DNA from: Cellulomonas sp. RIT-PI-Y | GTDB taxonomy: Bacteria > Actinomycetota > Actinomycetes > Actinomycetales > Cellulomonadaceae | Length of the DNA stretch: 64,000 nucleotides | Direction: 5' to 3' | Assembly: GCF_025642745.1 (NCBI RefSeq) | Contig: NZ_JANZKP010000010.1 | Location: forward strand, 1 to 64,000 | Part shown: positions 25,839 through 34,894 of the stretch, piece by piece | Layout of the letters: each line of letters begins with the position of its first letter | How positions within the stretch are numbered: position 1 is the stretch's first letter | Program-made: the position numbers and the translations under genes | Notes under the pieces: generated by a model | What the model saw: only the letters and a program-made list of their open reading frames with translations | Told to the model about the DNA's origin: nothing | Database searches by the model: none

Positions 25839-28056
25839 CCTGCTGCGCCGGCACCGCGCCGCCCCGACCGGGCCGCGCTCGTCGTCCGCACGTCGCCGGG
25901 TGCTCCGTCGCCGCCGCCTGGTGACCGGCGGCGTGGCCGGGGCGCTGGTGCTCTGCCTGCTCGGTGGGGGAGTCGCGCTCGCCTCCCGCTCCGGCAACTC
26001 CGGGTACACCACGGCCATCGCCGCGGTGGACGGGGTGGACCAGACCATCGACGCCACCGGCACTGTCTCCTCCGCCACCCTGCTGGACCGGTCGTTCTCG
26101 GTCGCCGGCACCGTCGGCTCGGTCGACGTCGCGGTGGGTGACACGGTGACCGCCGGACAGGTGATCGCCTCGCTGGACGTCACCTCGCTGCAGGAGGCGG
26201 TGGACGACGCCGAACAGGTGGTCGCCGACGCCGAGCAGAAGCTCGCGGACGACAAGGACTCCCAGACCTCCTCCAGCAGCTCGTCCAGCTCGTCGTCCTC
26301 GTCCTCGACGTCGACCTCCTCCGGCTCGTCCGCGCCGACCACCGGCACCGAGTCCGGCACGGGCGGTGGATCCGACGCCGGGACGGGGTCCGGCACCGGC
26401 TCCGGCGAGGCCTCGGGCACGGACACCGGCTCCGGGACCGGGACCGGCACCGGTCAGGGCGGTACCGGCGGCGACACGACAGACCCCGCCGTCACCGAGG
26501 CGATCACCGCCGTCACCGCCGCCCAGGAGGCTCTGCTGGCCCAGTACCAGACCGCGCAGGCGGCGCTGGCGACGTCCAGCACCGCGGTCACCGACTCGTC
26601 CACCCTCTGCCAGCCGTTCCTGGACGCGACCGCGGACACCGGGGCGGACTCGGGCTCGACGGACCCGGGCACCGGGACGGACTCCGGTTCGACGGACTCC
26701 GGGTCGACCGACTCGGGGACCGACTCCGGTTCGACGGACTCGGGGTCGACCGGTACGGGATCGACCGACGACGGCACCACCGAGGACGCCACGGCCACCC
26801 CGGCCGCGTCTCTCACCGGCACCGGCACCACCGTCTCGCTGGTCGCCGCGGTCTCCACCGACACCACCGACACCACGACCGCGGACGACCTGGCCGCGTG
26901 CCAGCAGGCGATCACCGACGTGCTCACCGCGCAGACCGCCGTCGACGAGGCCCAGCAGGCCCTCACCACCGCCGCGGACACCCTGAACGCGGCGGTCGCC
27001 ACCGCCCAGCAGGCGCTCACCGACGCGGCGTCCTCCGACGCGGGCTCCACTGATGCGGGCTCCACCCCGGACACGTCGACCGACTCGGGTACGTCGACCA
27101 CCCCGTCCACGTCGACCGACTCGGGCACCTCGACCCCGGCCACCGGCGGCACCGATTCCGCGTCGGCCGCCACCGGTTCCAGCGACACCTCCGGCGGATC
27201 GTCAGCCGGCAGCTCCGGCAGCGGCTCGTCCGGCTCCAGCATGTCCGGCTCGGGCAGCACCGGTGGCTCGACCACCGCCACCGCCGCGGACCTGCTCGCC
27301 GACCAGGCCGCGATCGACCTGGCGAACGCCGACCTCGCGCTGGCCCAGAGCAAGCTGGACCTGGTCGACCTCACCAGCCCGGTGAGCGGCACGGTCGCAG
27401 CGGTGTCCATCGCGGTCGGCGACGAGGTCGAGGCCTCGTCCAGCTCCGCGGTGATCACGATCATCGGCGACGACGGCTACCTGGTCTCGACCACCGTGTC
27501 GCTCAGCCAGGTGGATCTGGTCGAGGTCGGGCAGGAGGCCAGCATCTCGGTGACCTCGCAGGACGACACGCTCACCGGCACGGTCAGCTCGATCGGGGTG
27601 CTGAACTCCTCCAGCTCCTCCGACCCGGCCTACACGGTCGAGATCGCGGTCGACTCCCCGGACGTGACGCTGTTCAACGGCTCGTCCGCCCAGGTCTCGA
27701 TCGCGGTGGCCGCTGCCGACGACACCCTGACCGTCCCGTCCTCCGCCGTACACCTGGACGGCAGCACCGCCACCGTGCAGGTCCTGCGCGACGGCAGTGT
27801 GGAGGAGGTCGAGGTCGAGCGCGGGGCAGTCGGCTCCGAGCTCACCGAGATCACCGACGGCCTGTCCGAGGGCGACGAGGTCGTGCTCGCCGATCTCGGC
27901 CAGTCGCTGTCCACCGATGACGACGAGGAGGAGTCCACCGGACTGACCGGCCTGGGCTCGTCCTCCTCCGACTCCTCGGACTCGGGCAGCTTCACCCCGC
28001 CCGACATGGGGTCGTTCTCCGGCGGCCAGATGCCGGGCGGTGCACCCGGACAGTGA
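25831..28056 (+). CDS. giant HlyD-like adaptor with low-complexity hairpin insertions
   Basis: 741-residue adaptor, nearly twice the usual length. A basic N-terminus and transmembrane segment (GGVAGALVLCLLGGGVALA) precede the first lipoyl half (GTVGSVDVAVGDTVTAGQ). The hairpin is then interrupted by three Ser/Thr/Gly/Asp-rich tracts (residues ~143-219, ~263-345 and ~403-484, with GSTDSGST-type repeats) separated by two short helical blocks that each contain one cysteine (C260, C357). The second lipoyl half (DLTSPVSGTVAAVSIAVGDEV) and barrel domains follow, ending in SGGQMPGGAPGQ. The start overlaps the lipoprotein gene by 8 bp. It probably interacts with the MacAB-like pump or spans the cell wall. 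Confidence 0.82.
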   Translation: MRDLLRRHRAAPTGPRSSSARRRVLRRRRLVTGGVAGALVLCLLGGGVALASRSGNSGYTTAIAAVDGVDQTIDATGTVSSATLLDRSFSVAGTVGSVDVAVGDTVTAGQVIASLDVTSLQEAVDDAEQVVADAEQKLADDKDSQTSSSSSSSSSSSSSTSTSSGSSAPTTGTESGTGGGSDAGTGSGTGSGEASGTDTGSGTGTGTGQGGTGGDTTDPAVTEAITAVTAAQEALLAQYQTAQAALATSSTAVTDSSTLCQPFLDATADTGADSGSTDPGTGTDSGSTDSGSTDSGTDSGSTDSGSTGTGSTDDGTTEDATATPAASLTGTGTTVSLVAAVSTDTTDTTTADDLAACQQAITDVLTAQTAVDEAQQALTTAADTLNAAVATAQQALTDAASSDAGSTDAGSTPDTSTDSGTSTTPSTSTDSGTSTPATGGTDSASAATGSSDTSGGSSAGSSGSGSSGSSMSGSGSTGGSTTATAADLLADQAAIDLANADLALAQSKLDLVDLTSPVSGTVAAVSIAVGDEVEASSSSAVITIIGDDGYLVSTTVSLSQVDLVEVGQEASISVTSQDDTLTGTVSSIGVLNSSSSSDPAYTVEIAVDSPDVTLFNGSSAQVSIAVAAADDTLTVPSSAVHLDGSTATVQVLRDGSVEEVEVERGAVGSELTEITDGLSEGDEVVLADLGQSLSTDDDEEESTGLTGLGSSSSDSSDSGSFTPPDMGSFSGGQMPGGAPGQ

Positions 28057-28065
28057 CCCCCGCGC

Positions 28066-28098
28066 GCCGGGGCGGACGCGGAGGCGCCCCGCCCCGGC
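28066..28098 (+). terminator. hairpin after export cluster
   Basis: GCCGGGGCG pairs with CGCCCCGGC across a 15-base loop, 9 bp after the last stop codon of the cluster. No U-tract. Confidence 0.45.
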
Positions 28099-28165
28099 CC
28101 GCGCACTCCCGCCCGCGCAACACGTGCCCGCGCAATCCCCGCACGCGCACTCAGGGCGGTTGCGT

Positions 28166-28229
28166 CACCGAGAGGCCACGAAGCGTCGGACATTTCGCCC
28201 GGCGAGCGACGGTTCGTGGCTTCTCGGCG
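28166..28229. repeat. second palindromic element, copy X
   Basis: Outer arms CACCGAGAGGCCACGAA and TTCGTGGCTTCTCGGCG are near-perfect reverse complements and flank a core CGTCGGACATTTCGCCCGG. Arms and core are shared with 39395-39457. It lies between the export cluster and proC, where no gene is evident (28057-28347). Confidence 0.75.
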
Positions 28230-28347
28230 CCACGGGCGGCGCGCGGGTGGAGGTCGGCCAGAGTTGGGGACGGGGAGCGGGGCACCGGCTGCGCGGGTGA
28301 CGGATAGGCTCCGGCTGATCGGACCGCAGCACTCGGAGGTTCCCCGC

Positions 28348-29190
28348 ATGACCCAGAACACCACCGGACAGCCCCGGGCCGCCGTGCTCGGCGGCGGCGT
28401 GATGGGCGAGGCCCTGGTCTCCGCCCTGCTCACCGCCGGATGGGACATGGACGACGTGGCGGTCACCGAGCGCAGTGCGATCCGGGCCAACGAGCTGTCC
28501 AGCCGCTACGGCGTCCGGTCCGCCGACCCGAACCCCAAGACGGTCCGCTCCGCCGGTCTGGTGCTGATCGCGGTCAAGCCGCAGGTCGTCCCCGAGCTGC
28601 TCGCCGAGATCGCGGACTCCGTGCGGCCCGGCACCCTGATCGTGTCGGTCGCCGCCGGGATCCCGCTGTCGGTCTACGAGCAGGCGCTGCCCGAGGGCAC
28701 CCCCGTGGTCCGGGTCATGCCGAACACCCCGGCGCTGGTCGGCAAGGGCGCGTCCGCGATCGCCCCCGGTTCCCATGCCACCGACGAGCACCTGGACCTC
28801 GCCGAGCGCGCCCTGGCCGCCACCGGCCTGGTGGTCCGGGTGCAGGAGAAGGACCTGGACGCGGTCACCGCGATCTCCGGATCGGGTCCGGCGTACGCGT
28901 TCTACCTGATCGACGCGATGGCCGAGGCCGGGGTGCTGCTCGGCCTCGGCCGCGACCTGGCCACCCGACTGGCGGTCGCCACCGTCGAGGGCTCCGCGAC
29001 CCTGGCCGCCCAGACCGGCGATCACCCGGTGGTGCTCCGCGAGCGGGTGTCCTCGCCGGGCGGCACCACCGTCGCCGGAGTGGCACAGCTGGACGCGCAC
29101 GGGGTGCGGGCCGGAGTGGTCGCCGCCGCCCGGGCCGCTCACGACCGCTCCCGTGAGCTGGGCGAGGCCGCCCGCGCCCCGAGGGACTGA
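28348..29190 (+). CDS. proC: pyrroline-5-carboxylate reductase
   Basis: 280-residue enzyme for the last step of proline synthesis: NAD(P)H-dependent reduction of 1-pyrroline-5-carboxylate in the cytoplasm. N-terminal Rossmann motif AVLGGGVMGEAL, IAVKPQ, the RVMPNTPALVGKGA signature and the dimerisation/active-site helix region ISGSGPAYAFYLIDAM and VSSPGGTTVAG are all intact. ATG at 28348 is preceded by GGAGG about 9 bp upstream. Not linked to other proline genes here. Confidence 0.96.
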   Translation: MTQNTTGQPRAAVLGGGVMGEALVSALLTAGWDMDDVAVTERSAIRANELSSRYGVRSADPNPKTVRSAGLVLIAVKPQVVPELLAEIADSVRPGTLIVSVAAGIPLSVYEQALPEGTPVVRVMPNTPALVGKGASAIAPGSHATDEHLDLAERALAATGLVVRVQEKDLDAVTAISGSGPAYAFYLIDAMAEAGVLLGLGRDLATRLAVATVEGSATLAAQTGDHPVVLRERVSSPGGTTVAGVAQLDAHGVRAGVVAAARAAHDRSRELGEAARAPRD

Positions 29191-29197
29191 GCCCGTC

Positions 29198-30214
29198 ATG
29201 ACCGATCACCCCCGCCCGCCCGCGATGAGTGACGTCGCCGCGCGGGCCGGGGTGTCGCACCAGACGGTGTCCCGGGTGCTGAACGACCACCCGAGCGTCC
29301 GGCCCGAGACCCGGGACCGGGTGCTGGCGGCCATCGCCGAGCTGGGCTACCGCCGGAACAGCGCCGCCCGTGCCCTGGTCACCCGGCGCTCCGGCGCGTT
29401 CGGCGTGCTGACCACTGCCACCGGGCACCACGGACCGGCCAGCACCCTGCTGGAGGTCGAGCGCGCCGCCCGCGAGGTCGGCTACTACGTCTCGGTCGCC
29501 GCGGTCGACCGGTTCGAGTCGGACACCCTGCACTCCGCCCTCGACCACTTCATGGACCAGGGCGTGGAGGGGGTCGCCATCATCGCCCCTCAGGTCGACG
29601 TGGCAGAGGCGGTCACCGCGTTCGCCGCTCCGGTGCCCACCGTGATGGTGACCTCCGGTGGTGGCCGCTCGTCCGCCGACGGTCTGGTCAGCGTCGGGGT
29701 CGACCAGCGGGCTGGGGCCAGGGATCTGGTCCGGCACCTGGTCGGGCTCGGACACCGGGACATCGTGCACCTGGCCGGTCCGCAGGACTGGTTCGACGCC
29801 CGCGACCGGTTGGCCGGCTGGCAGGAGGAGTGCGCCGCCGCGGGCCTGGACACCCGCGAACCGGTCCGCTGCGACTGGTCGGCGGACGCCGGGTACCGGG
29901 CCGCCCAGCAGCTGATCGCCGACGGTCTGCCCTCCGCGATCCTGGCCGCCAACGACCAGCTGGCGCTGGGCGTGCTGCGCGCCTGCTGGGAGCACGGCAT
30001 CGACGTGCCCGGTCGTCTCTCGGTCACCGGGTTCGACGACGAGGTCGGTGCCGGTTTCTACACCCCGCCGCTGACCACGGTGCGCCAGGACTTCGCCGCG
30101 CTCGGCCGCGCCGCCGTCGACGCGCTGGTGCGGTCGCTGGCCGGGGAGCCTGCCGCCGACGTCTCGCTCTCGGCGACGGTCGTCCTGCGCGCCAGCACCG
30201 CCGCCCCGCACTGA
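29198..30214 (+). CDS. LacI family regulator, likely of the arabinose genes (AraR-like)
   Basis: 338-residue repressor. The N-terminal helix-turn-helix is MSDVAARAGVSHQTVSRVLN, the hinge helix RRNSAARALVTRRS follows, and a periplasmic-binding-protein-like effector domain ends in the VTGFDDEVGAGFYTPPLTTV motif. It lies directly upstream of araB and is transcribed in the same direction. LacI-type sites are found in front of araB (30705) and the linked sugar importer (34806), so L-arabinose or a derivative is the expected inducer (inference). Confidence 0.88.
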   Translation: MTDHPRPPAMSDVAARAGVSHQTVSRVLNDHPSVRPETRDRVLAAIAELGYRRNSAARALVTRRSGAFGVLTTATGHHGPASTLLEVERAAREVGYYVSVAAVDRFESDTLHSALDHFMDQGVEGVAIIAPQVDVAEAVTAFAAPVPTVMVTSGGGRSSADGLVSVGVDQRAGARDLVRHLVGLGHRDIVHLAGPQDWFDARDRLAGWQEECAAAGLDTREPVRCDWSADAGYRAAQQLIADGLPSAILAANDQLALGVLRACWEHGIDVPGRLSVTGFDDEVGAGFYTPPLTTVRQDFAALGRAAVDALVRSLAGEPAADVSLSATVVLRASTAAPH

Positions 30215-30357
30215 CCGCAGGGTTTCTGACCCACCCCAACCCGAACCCCGCACCCGCACTCCGGCCGCGCTCCGCGACGTTCTCGCGAGATCGGCATCTC
30301 GCCCCGGCCTCCTGGCGTGTCGCCCCGCGTGTCCGGCGCGAACTGCCGACCTCGCCT

Positions 30358-30592
30358 GCGGGTCGTGTGGCCGGGCGCCGGGATCACGTGGCCCAGCGCC
30401 CAGGGATCACGTGGCCCTGCGCCGGGGGTCGTGCGGCCGGGCGCCCGGGGATCACGTGGCCCGGGGCCGGGGGTCGTGTGCCCAGCGCCCGGGGATCACG
30501 TGGCCCTGCGCCGGGGGTCGTGCGGCCGGGCGTCCGGGGCTCGTGTGGCCCGGCGCCCATGGCTCGTGTGGCCCGGCGCCCGCGGCTCGCAC
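30358..30592. repeat. 22-23 bp minisatellite with alternating unit types
   Basis: About ten consecutive units of two types, one starting GGATCACGTGGCCC and the other GGGTCGTGCGGCC, alternate to give a 45-bp higher-order period (for example 30401-30445 and 30494-30538). The last units change to GGCTCGTGTGGCCCGGCGCC. The first type contains a CACGTG palindrome in every copy. Confidence 0.85.
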
Positions 30593-30704
30593 CGGCCCCG
30601 ACCCACGGTCCGCCCAGGCTCACCCCGTGGCGCGCACCGGCGCTGGCCTGCGCGGTCGCCGGGGACGGGGACCGCCGCCGTGTCCGGCCTCGACGGGAGC
30701 GCTA

Positions 30705-30718
30705 TGTGAGCGCTAACA
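30705..30718. promoter_or_regulatory. LacI-type operator upstream of araB
   Basis: TGTGAGCGCTAACA is an imperfect palindrome centred on GCGC/AGCGCT, the form commonly bound by LacI-family repressors. A further AGCGCT (30698-30703) directly adjoins it. It lies about 85 bp before the araB start, and a 12-of-14 match is found in inverse orientation at 34806-34819. Confidence 0.7.
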
Positions 30719-30801
30719 TCAGCACAGGCCGCTGACGTCCGTCGGTGACCGCCGCCCGCCGACCCCTCGGCACGGGCCCCGAACCGATGGAGGAATCGGC
30801 G

Positions 30802-32340
30802 ATGGCGCAGGACACCACCTGGCTGGGCATCGAGCTCGGCTCCACCCGGATCAAGGCCTGTCTGATCGGGGCCGACCACACGCCGCTGGCCACCGGCTCG
30901 CACGCCTGGGAGAACCAGTTCGTCGATCGGCTGTGGACCTACTCGCTGGACGACGTCTGGTCCGGGCTGCGTGCGGCGGTCGCCGACCTGCTCGCCGACG
31001 CGGCCGACAAGGGCGTCCCGGTGACCGGGATCTCCGGGCTGGGCATCTCCGCGATGATGCACGGCTACCTGGCCTTCGACGCCGAGGACCGGCTGCTGGT
31101 GCCGTTCCGCACCTGGCGCAACACGAACACCGGCGCCGCCTCCGCCGAGCTCACCGAGCTGTTCGGCACCAACATCCCGCTGCGCTGGTCCATCGCCCAC
31201 CTGCACCAGGCCGTGCTGGACCATGAGCCGCACGTGCCAGAGCTGGACTTCGTTACGACGCTCGCGGGGTACGTGCACTGGCAGCTCACCGGGCAGAAGG
31301 TGCTCGGGGTCGGCGACGCGTCCGGCATGTTCCCGATCGACCCGGCCACCCACGACTACGACGCGACGATGGTCGCCGCCTATCCCGGCCCGGACGTCAC
31401 CGCGCTGTTCCCGCGGGTGCTGGTCGCCGGTGCGGACGCCGGCACGCTGACCGCCGAGGGCGCCGCCCTGCTCGACCCGAGCGGCACCCTGACCGCCGGC
31501 ACCCCGCTGGCTCCGCCGGAGGGTGACGCGGGGACCGGCATGGTCGCCACGAACTCGGTCGCGCCGCGCACCGGCAACGTCAGCGCGGGCACCAGCATCT
31601 TCGCGATGGTGGTCCTGGAGCAGCCGCTCGCCCAGGTGCACCACGAGCTCGATCTGGTGACCACCCCCGCGGGCGACCTGGTCGCGATGGTGCACTGCAA
31701 CAACGGCGCCAGCGAGCTCGGTGCCTGGGCGGAGGTCTTCGGCCAGTTCGCCGCGGCCGCCGGGCACCCGATGCAGCCGGACGAGGTCTACGGCGTCCTG
31801 TTCCGCGCGGCACTGGACGGCGCCCCCGACGGCGGTGGCCTGATCGCCTACAACCACCTGTCCGGAGAGCCGATCGCCGGGCTGACCGAGGGCCGTCCGA
31901 TGGTGGTGCGCACCCCGGACAGCACCCTCGACCTGCCGAACTTCGCCCGGACCCAGATCGCCGGGGTCTTCGGGACGCTCAGCCTCGGCATGCAGGTGCT
32001 GGCCGGCGAGGGCGTGGCGATCGACAGCATGTTCGCGCACGGCGGCCTGTTCCGGACCGCCGGGGTGGCCCAGCGACTCCTCGCCGCCGCGATCGGGGCG
32101 CCGGTCGCCGTGGGGGAGACCGCCGCGGAGGGCGGGGCCTGGGGCATCGCGGTGCTCGCCGCGTTCCAGGGCCAGGCCGACGGCGCCTCCCTCGACGACT
32201 ACCTGACCCACCGGGTGTTCGGCGACGCGCGCCTGGACGTCACCGACCCGGACCCCGCGGACGTCGCGGGCTACGCCACCTACCTCGACCGTTACCGCGC
32301 CGGGCTCGCCGCCGAGCGGGCCGCCGCCGACGCGATCTGA
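30802..32340 (+). CDS. araB: ribulokinase (FGGY family)
   Basis: 512-residue FGGY carbohydrate kinase that phosphorylates L-ribulose. N-terminal GIELGSTRIKACLIG binds phosphate, SGLGISAMMHGYLAF lies in the substrate region, and the second domain shows TGNVSAGTSIFAMVV and MFAHGGLFRTAGVAQRLLA with GETAAEGGAWGIA. Assignment to ribulokinase rather than xylulokinase rests on araD and araA following directly. ATG at 30802 is chosen for the GGAGG 8 bp upstream; ATG at 30787 overlaps that site. Confidence 0.92.
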   Translation: MAQDTTWLGIELGSTRIKACLIGADHTPLATGSHAWENQFVDRLWTYSLDDVWSGLRAAVADLLADAADKGVPVTGISGLGISAMMHGYLAFDAEDRLLVPFRTWRNTNTGAASAELTELFGTNIPLRWSIAHLHQAVLDHEPHVPELDFVTTLAGYVHWQLTGQKVLGVGDASGMFPIDPATHDYDATMVAAYPGPDVTALFPRVLVAGADAGTLTAEGAALLDPSGTLTAGTPLAPPEGDAGTGMVATNSVAPRTGNVSAGTSIFAMVVLEQPLAQVHHELDLVTTPAGDLVAMVHCNNGASELGAWAEVFGQFAAAAGHPMQPDEVYGVLFRAALDGAPDGGGLIAYNHLSGEPIAGLTEGRPMVVRTPDSTLDLPNFARTQIAGVFGTLSLGMQVLAGEGVAIDSMFAHGGLFRTAGVAQRLLAAAIGAPVAVGETAAEGGAWGIAVLAAFQGQADGASLDDYLTHRVFGDARLDVTDPDPADVAGYATYLDRYRAGLAAERAAADAI

Positions 32341-32362
32341 CCGACGCACCCCTGGAGGATCC

Positions 32363-33070
32363 ATGCCCCTCACCGACTACCCCGAGCACGTCCGCGAGGC
32401 GGTCGCCGCCACCCGCGAGGTCGTCGCCCGCCTGCACGCCGAACTGCCCCGCTGGGGCCTGGTCGTCTGGACCGCCGGCAACGTCTCCCAGCGGGTGGTC
32501 GTCGATCCGGAGCACGGTCCCTCCGAGCGCGACCTGCTGGTGATCAAGCCCTCCGGCGTCACCTACGACGAGCTGACCCCCGAGTCGATGGTGGTCTGCG
32601 ACCTGGACGGCACCCTGGTCGACGGCGAGCGGAGCCCGTCCAGCGACACCGCCGCGCACGCGTACGTCTACCGGCACCTGCCGGAGGTCGGCGGCGTCGT
32701 GCACACGCACTCGACCTATGCCACCGCCTGGGCCGCACGCGCTGAGCCGGTGCCGTGCGTGCTGACCATGATGGCCGACGAGTTCGGCGGCCCGATCCCG
32801 ATCGGCCCGTTCGCCCTGATCGGCGACGACTCGATCGGCCGCGGCATCGTCGACACGCTGCGGGAGTCCCGCAGCCCCGCGGTGCTGATGCAGAACCACG
32901 GCCCGTTCACCATCGGCCAGGACGCCAAGGCCGCGGTCAAGGCCGCCGTCATGGTCGAGGAGGTCGCCCGGACGGTCCACATCTCCCGGCAGCTCGGTGA
33001 CCCGCTGCCGATCCCGCAGGACAAGGTCGACTCGCTGTTCGACCGCTACCAGAACGTCTACGGCCGCTAA
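32363..33070 (+). CDS. araD: L-ribulose-5-phosphate 4-epimerase
   Basis: 235-residue class II aldolase/epimerase that converts L-ribulose 5-phosphate to D-xylulose 5-phosphate. Conserved features are [35 protein letters not shown] (zinc histidines), and the C-terminal [13 protein letters not shown] is preceded by TGGAGG. Typical length. Confidence 0.95.
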   Translation: MPLTDYPEHVREAVAATREVVARLHAELPRWGLVVWTAGNVSQRVVVDPEHGPSERDLLVIKPSGVTYDELTPESMVVCDLDGTLVDGERSPSSDTAAHAYVYRHLPEVGGVVHTHSTYATAWAARAEPVPCVLTMMADEFGGPIPIGPFALIGDDSIGRGIVDTLRESRSPAVLMQNHGPFTIGQDAKAAVKAAVMVEEVARTVHISRQLGDPLPIPQDKVDSLFDRYQNVYGR

Positions 33071-33081
33071 GGAGCCAGCAC

Positions 33082-34644
33082 ATGACCTCACCCCACGAAA
33101 CCACTCGCTCCGCTCCCGCTTTCGCGGGGACCCCGAGGACCAAGCACTACGCCGACCGTGAGGTCTGGTTCCTCACCGGATCGCAGGACCTCTACGGCGA
33201 GGACACCCTGCGCCAGGTCGCCGAGCAGTCCCAGCAGGTCGCCCGCACCCTCGACGAGGCCGCCGACGTGCCGGTGCGGATCGTCTGGAAGCCGGTGCTC
33301 AAGGACTCCGGCAGCATCCGCCGGGCCGTCCTGGACGCGAACGCCGACGACCGGGTGCTCGGTGTGATCACCTGGATGCACACCTTCAGCCCGGCCAAGA
33401 TGTGGATCGCCGGGCTGGACGCCCTGCGCAAGCCGCTGCTGCACCTGCACACCCAGGCCGGGGTCGAGCTGCCCTGGGACAGCATCGACATGGACTTCAT
33501 GAACCTGAACCAGGCGGCGCACGGCGACCGGGAGTACGCGTACATCGCCACCCGGCTGGGCGTGCCGCGCACCACCGTGGTCGGCCACGCCACCAACCCG
33601 GCCGTGGCCAAGCGGGTCGGCACCTGGTCGCGCGCGGCCGCGGGCTGGGCCGCCACCCACGAGCTGAAGCTGGCCCGGTTCGGCGACAACATGCGCAACG
33701 TCGCCGTGACCGAGGGCGACAAGACCGAGGCCGAGCTGCGGTTCGGCGTCTCGGTGAACACCTGGGGCGTGAACGACCTGGTGGCCGCGGTGGACGCGGT
33801 CTCCGACGCCGAGGTCGACCGCACCGTGGCCGAGTACGAGGACCTGTACGAGGTCGTCGCCGAGCTGCGCCGGGGCGGGGAGCGGCACGACTCCCTGCGC
33901 TACGCCGCGCGTCAGGAGGTCGCCCTGGAGACCCTGCTGACCTCGCTGGGGGCCCGGGCGTTCACCACCAACTTCGAGGACCTGGGCGCCCTGCGCCAGC
34001 TGCCCGGCATCGCGGTGCAGCGCCTGATGTCCAAGGGCTACGGCTTCGGTGCCGAGGGCGACTGGAAGACCGCCGTCCTGGTGCGCGCGGCCAAGGTGAT
34101 GGGCGAGGGGCTGCCCGGCGGTGCCTCGTTGATGGAGGACTACACCTACGACCTGACCCCGGGCGCGGAGAAGATCCTCGGCGCGCACATGCTGGAGGTC
34201 TGCCCCTCGCTGACCACCAGCACGCCGCGGGTGGAGATCCACCCGCTGGGCATCGGCGGCAAGGAGGACCCGGTGCGGATGGTCTTCGACGCCGACCCGG
34301 GGGAGGGCGTCGTGGTGTCGATGGCGGACATGCGCGACCGCTTCCGGCTGACCGCCAACGTGGTGGACGTGGTCCCGCCGTCGCAGCCGCTGCCGAACCT
34401 CCCCGTGGCCCGTGCGGTCTGGGAGCCCCGGCCGGACTTCGCCACCTCCGCCGAGGCCTGGCTGACCGCGGGCGGCGCGCACCACACCGTGATGTCGACC
34501 GCCGCGGGCATCGACGCCTTCGAGATCTTCGCGGACATCGCGGGGACCGAGCTGCTGGTGATCGACGAGCACACCACCCGTCGTGGCTTCCGCGACCAGG
34601 TGCGCTGGAACCAGGTGTACTACCGGGTGGCCCAGGGTCTCTGA
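33082..34644 (+). CDS. araA: L-arabinose isomerase
   Basis: 520-residue enzyme that isomerises L-arabinose to L-ribulose. Characteristic segments include [20 protein letters not shown], the active-site region [34 protein letters not shown] read here as two blocks, and metal-ligand histidines such as MLEVCPSL and [10 protein letters not shown]. The N-terminus carries about 20 extra residues compared with the family core. Ribosome-binding site AAGGAG 9 bp before the ATG. Last gene of araBDA. Confidence 0.96.
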   Translation: MTSPHETTRSAPAFAGTPRTKHYADREVWFLTGSQDLYGEDTLRQVAEQSQQVARTLDEAADVPVRIVWKPVLKDSGSIRRAVLDANADDRVLGVITWMHTFSPAKMWIAGLDALRKPLLHLHTQAGVELPWDSIDMDFMNLNQAAHGDREYAYIATRLGVPRTTVVGHATNPAVAKRVGTWSRAAAGWAATHELKLARFGDNMRNVAVTEGDKTEAELRFGVSVNTWGVNDLVAAVDAVSDAEVDRTVAEYEDLYEVVAELRRGGERHDSLRYAARQEVALETLLTSLGARAFTTNFEDLGALRQLPGIAVQRLMSKGYGFGAEGDWKTAVLVRAAKVMGEGLPGGASLMEDYTYDLTPGAEKILGAHMLEVCPSLTTSTPRVEIHPLGIGGKEDPVRMVFDADPGEGVVVSMADMRDRFRLTANVVDVVPPSQPLPNLPVARAVWEPRPDFATSAEAWLTAGGAHHTVMSTAAGIDAFEIFADIAGTELLVIDEHTTRRGFRDQVRWNQVYYRVAQGL

Positions 34645-34658
34645 CCACCTCCGGCCCG

Positions 34659-34698
34659 ACGACGCCCGTCCCTCCGCGCGAGGGGCGGGCGTCGTCGT
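34659..34698 (+). terminator. araBDA terminator hairpin
   Basis: The arm ACGACGCCCGTCCCT (34659-34673) pairs with AGGGGCGGGCGTCGTCGT (34681-34698), closing a 7-base loop 14 bp after the araA stop. It is followed by TGTTCGGGCTCTT, only weakly U-rich. Confidence 0.75.
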
Positions 34699-34746
34699 GT
34701 GTTCGGGCTCTTGAGTTTGTTCAGCGAACCCAGCCACCCACTCGGC

Positions 34747-34765
34747 GGATGTGAGCATCGCATCC
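34747..34765. promoter_or_regulatory. 19-bp inverted repeat upstream of sugar importer
   Basis: GGATGTGAGCATCGCATCC has eight-position dyad symmetry with one mismatch and includes the half-site TGTGAGC also seen in the araB operator. It may be a second operator or a site for another regulator. Confidence 0.45.
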
Positions 34766-34805
34766 GAGACCTCCGGACCTGCAGGTCACGCACGCTTCTG
34801 ACCTG

Positions 34806-34819
34806 CGTTAACGCTCACA
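34806..34819. promoter_or_regulatory. LacI-type operator upstream of the ChvE-like importer
   Basis: The minus strand reads TGTGAGCGTTAACG, matching 12 of 14 positions of the site in front of araB (30705-30718). The shared site suggests that one LacI repressor controls both the araBDA genes and the importer. Confidence 0.62.
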
Positions 34820-34876
34820 TCAACCGGGTGCGACCCGTCGTTATCCACTTGCAACCTACGGCCGTCCGACGTTGGC

Positions 34877-34894
34877 TTGACTTCTTGAAGTCAA
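34877..34894. promoter_or_regulatory. perfect 8-bp inverted repeat
   Basis: TTGACTTC and GAAGTCAA are exact reverse complements separated by TT. The unit is AT-rich relative to the genome and about 165 bp before the binding-protein start. The sequence differs from the LacI-type sites, so a second regulator is possible. The left arm also resembles a -35 box (TTGACT). Confidence 0.5.

Larger units (their letters stand above)
30215..30801. other. 587-bp intergenic region dominated by a minisatellite
   Basis: No convincing gene on either strand. It holds a 22-23 bp minisatellite (30358-30592) and, close to araB, an operator-like palindrome (30705-30718). The araB ribosome-binding site GGAGG is at 30789-30793. 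Confidence 0.7.
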
